A DNA stretch of 64,000 nucleotides from Brevirhabdus sp. (GTDB lineage: Bacteria; Pseudomonadota; Alphaproteobacteria; Rhodobacterales; Rhodobacteraceae), in the NCBI GenBank assembly GCA_024637315.1, contig JAGXFH010000025.1:38737-102736 (forward strand), read 5' to 3'. The notes under the pieces are model-generated. The model worked only from the letters and a program-made list of their open reading frames with translations, did no database searches and had not been told where the DNA came from. The position numbers and the translations under genes are program-made. Positions 58,336 to 64,000 of this stretch are shown here, piece by piece; the first letter of the stretch is position 1, and the number at the start of each line of letters is the position of its first letter.

Positions 58336-59211
58336 TCAGCGCAGGTAGGCTATCGCCGCTGTCGCCGCGATCTGGTGGCTGTCGAAATACGACTGCAACA
58401 TCGCCGGATCGGGGGTTTCGGGGTCCGGCCCGAATTCTGTCGCCGCAAGCCCGCCGGTGATGAAGAGGGTGTCGAATCCTTCCGAAAGCCCACCCTGTAT
58501 ATCCGTATGGATGCCGTCGCCGAGGGCGAGGATCCGGTCATCGGGCACCCGTTTGATAGCGGCAAGTCGCCGCCGAGCAAGGTCGTAGATCGGCGGGTGC
58601 GGCTTGCCGAAATAGAGGCTTTCGCCGCCCATCTCAGTGTAAAGCGCAGCGATAGCCCCGGCGCAGAAAATCCGCTTGTCGCCCATATCCACAACGATAT
58701 CGGGGTTGGTGCAGAGCAGCTTCATGCCCTTCTGCTTGGCGTAAAGCAGGGTCGGGCGGTAATCCTCGGGGGTTTCGGCCTGGTCATCGAAAAGGCCGGT
58801 GCAGATGATCCCTTCGGCCTGATCGAGCGGCACGCGGGTGATCTCTTTGCCATCCGCATCGTCGGGCAGGTCGGTGAAAAAGCTGTCATCCTTTTCGGGG
58901 CCGAGGTGATAGACCCTGGTGCCCGCCAGGCCCGCCAGCATGCCGTATTGCGAGGCATCGCCGGATGAAACGACCTCGTCATAGGCATCGTGCGGGACGC
59001 CGATCTTGTCGAGTTGCCGGACCACCGAGGCCTTGGGCCGCGGGGCGTTGGTCAGCAGGACCACGACGCCGCCTTTTGCGCGGAATTGCTGCAGCGCGGC
59101 AACAGCATCGGGGAACGGTTCGACGCCGTTATGCAGGCACCCCCAGAGGTCACAAAAGACCGCGTCATAGCGATCGGAAATGTCGGCAAGGCGATGGATC
59201 AGGTCGGTCAT
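58336..59211 (-). CDS. Class IIA HAD phosphatase (TIGR01459 family)
   Basis: 291 aa. NagD-like HAD enzyme: motif I AVFCDLWGCLHNGVEPFP, motif II LLTNAPRP, cap domain, substrate loop YFGKPHPPIYDLA with the conserved Lys, motif IV LALGDGIHTDIQGG. In the usual D-x-D the second position is Trp here (DLWGCLH), a feature of this alphaproteobacterial subfamily. Substrate unknown. The 124-bp gap to the MaoC gene is AT-rich. Confidence 0.88.
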   Translation of the reverse strand: MTDLIHRLADISDRYDAVFCDLWGCLHNGVEPFPDAVAALQQFRAKGGVVVLLTNAPRPKASVVRQLDKIGVPHDAYDEVVSSGDASQYGMLAGLAGTRVYHLGPEKDDSFFTDLPDDADGKEITRVPLDQAEGIICTGLFDDQAETPEDYRPTLLYAKQKGMKLLCTNPDIVVDMGDKRIFCAGAIAALYTEMGGESLYFGKPHPPIYDLARRRLAAIKRVPDDRILALGDGIHTDIQGGLSEGFDTLFITGGLAATEFGPDPETPDPAMLQSYFDSHQIAATAAIAYLR

Positions 59212-59276
59212 TTGGCCCTCAGCTTGGTTGTGGGTGACGGGCCGGATCGGCCCGTTCCTTGCGCCTGCAACGCGAG

Positions 59277-60197
59277 TCAGACCTTCAGGTTCGGGATGAT
59301 CTGCTTTTTCCGGCTCATGATTCCCGGCAGCAGCACGGTGTCGCCCGAGCAGACGGTGGCGAAACTTTTCTCGGCCACCGATTTCACCAGATCGTTGGGC
59401 ACCAGCAGCGTCGCCTCTTCGTTCAGGATGTCGACGATGAAAAGAAGAACCTGATCGGCTCCATCCTCGGCGGCGACCGTGTCCATCGCTTGCATCAGGC
59501 TGTCCTTGCGGGCCAGCAGCGGCGCGGGCGAGGTGGTTTCCAGAACCGAGACCCGGAAGGTCTTGCCGCCGACCTCGTATTCCTTCGAATCCATCCGCAG
59601 AAGTTCCGCATCCGAGAAGGCGGAGACATCGGACTTGGCGGCGAACAGCTCGGCGGCATGCTCGGCGACGTCGATGCCAAGCTCGTCGGCCAGTTTCAGT
59701 GCAACCTGCCGGTCATGCTCGGTGGTAGTGGGAGAGCGGAATTCCAGCGTGTCCGACAGGATGCACGATAGCATCGCGCCCTTGATCGGTTCCGGCATCC
59801 GGGCGGCATCGGCGCCCATCAGGTCGTGCATGATCGTGGCGGTGCAGGCCAGCGGCCGGATGGTGATGTCGATCGGCGCGCGGGTTTTCAGCCCGCCCTG
59901 CAACATGTGATGGTCGATGATCTGGATCACGTTGGCCGCGTTGATCGAGGGTGGAAGCTCGGCGATGTTGTTGGTGTCGACGACGACGATGTGATCCTCG
60001 GGCGTGACATCCGCGATGATCTCGGGCTTGTCGAGGTTCCAGCGGTTCAGCATGAAGGCGGCTTCGGTATTGGGCTCGCCCAGAAGCTTCGCCTCGGCCT
60101 TTTGGTCCTTCACTTCGGTGAGATACCAGGCCCAGATGATCGGAGAGCCGGTGCTGTCTGTGTCGTGGGATTTGTGGCCGAGTACTTTGATGGTCAT
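59277..60197 (-). CDS. ppaC: Manganese-dependent inorganic pyrophosphatase (family II)
   Basis: 306 aa. DHH/DHHA2 phosphoesterase: metal-site motifs GHKSHDTDSTGS (7-18), VVVDTNN and IQIIDHHM, SDTLEFRSPTTT, then a DHHA2 domain ending in the substrate-binding MSRKKQIIPNL. It removes pyrophosphate released by biosynthesis. Start at ATG 60197; the much longer open frame to 61010 is a shadow of the opposing DUF2161 gene. A good promoter lies 34 bases upstream. Confidence 0.95.
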   Translation of the reverse strand: MTIKVLGHKSHDTDSTGSPIIWAWYLTEVKDQKAEAKLLGEPNTEAAFMLNRWNLDKPEIIADVTPEDHIVVVDTNNIAELPPSINAANVIQIIDHHMLQGGLKTRAPIDITIRPLACTATIMHDLMGADAARMPEPIKGAMLSCILSDTLEFRSPTTTEHDRQVALKLADELGIDVAEHAAELFAAKSDVSAFSDAELLRMDSKEYEVGGKTFRVSVLETTSPAPLLARKDSLMQAMDTVAAEDGADQVLLFIVDILNEEATLLVPNDLVKSVAEKSFATVCSGDTVLLPGIMSRKKQIIPNLKV

Positions 60198-60230
60198 GGG
60201 AAGGGTCCGTGATGATGCAGATTTCGCTGC

Positions 60231-60259
60231 CTTATAGGGGGGCGTCCGCGGCTTGTCAC
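60231..60259 (-). promoter_or_regulatory. Promoter of ppaC
   Basis: On the minus strand: -35 GTGACA (60254-60259), 17-base spacer, -10 TATAAG (60231-60236). Transcription would start near 60224, giving a leader of about 27 bases. Confidence 0.65.
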
Positions 60260-60320
60260 CCACTCTGGGCAGAGGTAGCCTGAGCCAAATGGTCCCGCCC
60301 GTTCCCGCCGATTGGTTTTG

Positions 60321-61025
60321 ATGCCCAAGCCGAAAGAATCCGATCTCTATCCGGCTGTGAAGTCCTATCTGGAAGCGCAGGGATATGAGGTGAAGGGCGA
60401 GATCGGCGCGGTCGATGTAATGGCGGTGCGGCAGGACGAGGATCCGGTGATCGTCGAGTTGAAGGCGGGATTCGCGCTGGCGCTGTTTCATCAGGCGGTG
60501 GCGCGGCAGGTGGTCACCGACGCGGTCTATATCTGCGTGCCGCTCGGTTCGGGAAAGCGGTTCGCCAAGGTGTTGAAGGACAATACCGCGCTGTGTCGCC
60601 GTCTGGGCTTGGGGCTGATGACGGTGCGGATGCGTGACGGGTTTGCCGAAGTGCATTGCGATCCCGGCCCCTACCGGCCGGTCAAGTCGCCGCCGCGTCG
60701 GGGCCGTCTGCTGCGCGAGTTCCAGGCCCGTGTCGGCGATCCGAACAACGGCGGACAGACCCGCGTCGGGCTGGTCACGGCGTACCGGCAGGATGCGATT
60801 CTGTGTGCGCGGTATCTGGCCGGACAGGGACCGGCGAAAGGCGCATTGGTTGCGAAGGCCACTGGCGTCGGGCGGGCGACGCGGATCATGGCGGATGATC
60901 ATTACAGCTGGTTCGAGCGGGTTTCGACCGGCATCTACGGGTTGACGCCGAAGGGGCGTGAAGCGGTGACCGCGCCGGTTGACGCTGGCGCAAGGCAGAC
61001 GCCGCCGCAAACGGCGACGCCCTGA
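60321..61025 (+). CDS. DUF2161 family PD-(D/E)XK-like nuclease protein
   Basis: 234 aa from ATG 60321. The N-terminal part has the nuclease-type set: an early Glu in GYEVKGEIGAVDVMAV, Asp32, and Glu46-x-Lys48 in VIVELKAG. The C-terminal half is basic with winged-helix character (AKATGVGRATRIMADDHYSW to GIYGLTPKGREA). A DNA phosphodiesterase role is predicted from family only. No methylase or other restriction partner is next to it. Divergent from ppaC. Confidence 0.82.
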   Translation: MPKPKESDLYPAVKSYLEAQGYEVKGEIGAVDVMAVRQDEDPVIVELKAGFALALFHQAVARQVVTDAVYICVPLGSGKRFAKVLKDNTALCRRLGLGLMTVRMRDGFAEVHCDPGPYRPVKSPPRRGRLLREFQARVGDPNNGGQTRVGLVTAYRQDAILCARYLAGQGPAKGALVAKATGVGRATRIMADDHYSWFERVSTGIYGLTPKGREAVTAPVDAGARQTPPQTATP

Positions 61026-61032
61026 GCTTCGA

Positions 61033-61212
61033 TCATCTGCCCGGGATCTTCAGGATCAACGGGCGCCCGCCTGCGGCCATGGCATGACCCGGCATGGCGT
61101 TAAAATGCCGTCCGGCATCGCTGGGCATCAATCGTACCGGGCTGGTCGGCGGCGGATGAAGGTTCGGGTCCGGACCCGGACGGAACAGCCGCCTGACCCG
61201 CTCGGCAAGCAT
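61033..61212 (-). CDS. Possible 59-aa protein coupled to the small ORF upstream
   Basis: A minus-strand frame starting at ATG 61212, which overlaps the stop of the 72-aa frame as TGATG. The protein begins MLAERVRRLFRPGPDPNLHP and is proline- and arginine-rich, ending LILKIPGR. Third-position G+C is lower than in neighbouring genes, so it may be non-coding or the frameshifted second half of the 72-aa frame. No similarity recognised. Confidence 0.3.
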   Translation of the reverse strand: MLAERVRRLFRPGPDPNLHPPPTSPVRLMPSDAGRHFNAMPGHAMAAGGRPLILKIPGR

Positions 61213-61430
61213 CAGCGGGGGCTCTTCTCCGCCTGCCTGGTTCCGGGCGGCAGACCGCCCTCGGGCGGCGCGACCAAGGCCTGCGCCGGTGCGAAGGCGA
61301 AGGCCCCGCAGATTGCGCTTGCGATTGCGGTGCCGGCCCGCAGGGCGCGGCGATTCACGGGAACGGAGTCGGACTCCGACTGGAAATTGGCGTGCGCCAA
61401 CGGCGACACGACCACAGGTTTCTGTGTCAT
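61212..61430 (-). CDS. Possible 72-aa protein with a signal-like or membrane segment
   Basis: Starts MTQKPVVVSPLAHANFQSES; residues about 26-52 (NRRALRAGTAIASAICGAFA and on to FAPAQA) look like a signal peptide or single membrane helix, followed by a short Pro/Gly-rich tail. Codon use is G+C-rich at third positions, as in real genes here. No strong ribosome site. It lies in the otherwise empty 749 bases between the DUF2161 gene and groES. I recognise no family. Confidence 0.4.
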   Translation of the reverse strand: MTQKPVVVSPLAHANFQSESDSVPVNRRALRAGTAIASAICGAFAFAPAQALVAPPEGGLPPGTRQAEKSPR

Positions 61431-61657
61431 GGCGGACTCGCTATGTCAGTTTGGTTTCGGTGGTTAGGTCGGGATTCCGCAGCCCGGCGCCAATGGCGCC
61501 CGGAGGTGCGTCAGGTGAGACAACCCATCAAGTGAATCATGTCAGAATCCTCCATCGCTGGTTCCGCGATGGGCGGCTGATAGATCGAAAACCGGAAAAA
61601 ATCAATCGCCACGATCAGCGATCGGCGGGCCGGCGCGGGTTTTTCGCAACAGTGTTG
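61431..61657. other. Gap upstream of the groESL promoter
   Basis: I see no gene here. Together with 61026-61430 it makes up the 749-bp stretch without an established gene. The perfect 14-bp palindrome CGGGTCCGGACCCG (61165-61178) lies further left, inside the possible 59-aa frame. Confidence 0.4.
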
Positions 61658-61686
61658 TTGACAGTGCGCGAAGGGATCTCTACATC
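61658..61686 (+). promoter_or_regulatory. Promoter of groESL
   Basis: -35 TTGACA (61658-61663, perfect), 17-base spacer, -10 TACATC (61681-61686). The start site would be near 61693, exactly at the CIRCE element. This is a housekeeping sigma70-type promoter kept in check by a repressor. Confidence 0.8.
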
Positions 61687-61693
61687 CGCTTCG

Positions 61694-61720
61694 TTAGCAC
61701 TCGCTACTGCTGAGTGCTAA
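61694..61720. promoter_or_regulatory. CIRCE element (HrcA operator)
   Basis: TTAGCACTC-N9-GAGTGCTAA, a perfect match to the CIRCE consensus, at the predicted transcription start of groESL. HrcA bound here would repress groESL until heat shock titrates GroEL. Confidence 0.97.
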
Positions 61721-61774
61721 CGCTCCGGACTAGGGACGGGGCAACGAAGAAACGCAAACAAGGAGCGTTCAGAA

Positions 61775-62062
61775 ATGGCATTCAAACCATTGCATGACCG
61801 GGTTGTGGTCAAGCGCGTCGAGAGCGACGAAAAGACCAAGGGCGGTCTGATCATCCCCGATAGCGCAAAGGAAAAGCCGGCCGAGGGCGAGATCATCGCG
61901 GTGGGCGAGGGCGCCCGCAAGGATTCCGGCGAACTGATCGCGCCGTCCGTCAAGAAGGGCGACAAGATCCTGTTCGGCAAGTGGTCCGGCACCGAAATCA
62001 CCCTCGATGGTGAAGAACTGCTGATCATGAAAGAAAGCGACGTTCTGGGCATTATCGCCTGA
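61775..62062 (+). CDS. groES: Co-chaperonin GroES
   Basis: 95 aa heptameric lid of the GroEL chamber. [20 protein letters not shown], mobile loop [14 protein letters not shown], and the C-terminal VLGIIA. Preceded by AAGGAGCG. First gene of groESL, 42 bases before groEL. Confidence 0.98.
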   Translation: MAFKPLHDRVVVKRVESDEKTKGGLIIPDSAKEKPAEGEIIAVGEGARKDSGELIAPSVKKGDKILFGKWSGTEITLDGEELLIMKESDVLGIIA

Positions 62063-62080
62063 TCACGTCATCCCCCGTAA

Positions 62081-63751
<1,671 letters not shown>

Positions 63752-63775
63752 GCCAGCCCGGCTTTGCAGAACAGG

Positions 63776-63807
63776 AAAGGGCCTCCGGTTGGGGGCCCTT
63801 TTTTTGT
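63776..63807 (+). terminator. Intrinsic terminator of groESL
   Basis: Stem AAAGGGCCTCC (63776-63786) with GGGGGCCCTTT (63791-63801), one G-U pair, GGTT loop, followed by TTTTTG. Confidence 0.92.
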
Positions 63808-63880
63808 ATTGCAGCGGGCGTCTGCGTCTGGCCCATTCAGTGAACGTCGCGGCATCACAATGTGAAACGGCATGCAATTC

Positions 63881-64000
63881 TGACCCCTATATTGGGGTAA
63901 TCGGCGTCCAAAAGTGACCCCCTTATAATTCTGATCAATAGCTTCCTCAAAAGCATGAGGGAGCAGTCAGGGGATGTTGGTTGTGGAGACGATCGCGAAG
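63881..64000 (+). mobile_element. Left end of an IS21-family insertion sequence
   Basis: Begins TGACCCCTATATTGGGGTAA; TGACCCC recurs at 63915-63921, 34 bases further in, in keeping with the multiple terminal repeats of IS21 elements that bind transposase. It leads into the start of istA. The element continues beyond the window, so its other end and target duplication cannot be seen. The 73 bases between the groEL terminator and this end contain nothing recognisable. Confidence 0.75.
63974..64000 (+). CDS. istA: IS21-family transposase IstA, first nine codons
   Basis: ATG at 63974 opens MLVVETIAK, the usual start of one large group of IS21 transposases (next residues normally I-R-R-A-Y). AGGGG lies directly upstream. 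The gene is cut by the window edge. Identification rests on nine residues plus the terminal repeats before them. Confidence 0.7.

Noticed and set aside
59277..61010. 577-aa reading of the pyrophosphatase frame
   Set aside because: The extra N-terminal part is antisense to the DUF2161 gene; the true start at 60197 has the GHKSHD motif at the right distance and its own promoter.

Overview
The window is G+C-rich and reads as the chromosome of an alphaproteobacterium, most likely Rhodobacterales (Rhodobacteraceae/Roseobacter group). The evidence is a free-standing F1-only atpHAGDC operon, the hisS-hisZ-hisG group with a short-form HisG, xdhABC fused to a BMP-type purine importer, DUF1489/DUF2125/DUF938/DUF2161 genes, an adenosylcobalamin-type ribonucleotide reductase, stand-alone Hint-domain proteins, and a full TTAA-N7-TTAA CtrA site. 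Nearly all of the window is compact core genome. A mobile element appears only at the right edge, where an IS21-type end starts just after groEL.

Layout. 1-2074: start of a HisA-like gene and panCB (pantothenate). 2235-8303: one-carbon and amine oxidation genes (a dimethylglycine/sarcosine dehydrogenase-like flavoprotein, a DadA-like oxidase, an aldo/keto reductase), a DUF938 methyltransferase and a Hint protein that seems to lack the Hint cysteine. 8382-17740: a seven-gene minus-strand operon, xdhA-xdhB-xdhC-ATPase-permease-permease-BMP, coupling uptake and oxidation of purines. 17958-25784: dnaE, slyX, then hisS-hisZ-hisG and a HAD hydrolase. 25788-32299: DUF1489, a tRNA-like gene with a 39-nt anticodon loop directly in front of nrdJ, a CtrA-preceded Hint protein, rpsD and homospermidine synthase. 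32360-38050: hisC-tyrA-extensin-like operon, a YcaQ/AlkX-type glycosylase with DUF2125, and ChaC. 38124-41318: a MotA/TolQ-like and OmpA/MotB-like pair with a very long coiled coil. 41487-45576: clpA, gloB, a methyltransferase. 45840-50686: atpHAGDC. 50789-53730: an unrecognised 447-aa protein, an H-type lectin protein and prs. 53835-61025: an isomerase and hydrolase pair, threonine aldolase, YcgN, ribF, MaoC, a class IIA HAD phosphatase, Mn-dependent pyrophosphatase and DUF2161. 61033-63751: two tiny coupled ORFs, then groESL with promoter and CIRCE. 63881-64000: IS21-family left end with the first codons of istA.

Tight packing is the rule: ATGA and TGATG overlaps join panC/panB, the xdh-transporter genes, hisS/hisZ/hisG, hisC/tyrA/extensin, DUF2125/YcaQ and several others, so most of these are probably operons.

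The most unusual signal is at 26390-26553. A near-consensus promoter fires straight into a canonical tRNA body whose anticodon loop carries about 32 extra bases that can fold into their own hairpin. It ends 21 bases before the nrdJ start, which has no visible ribosome binding site. Other points of interest are a low-G+C, rare-codon patch inside hisS, the 447-aa cysteine-containing unknown beside the ATP synthase operon, and the MotB-like protein with about 480 residues of coiled coil.
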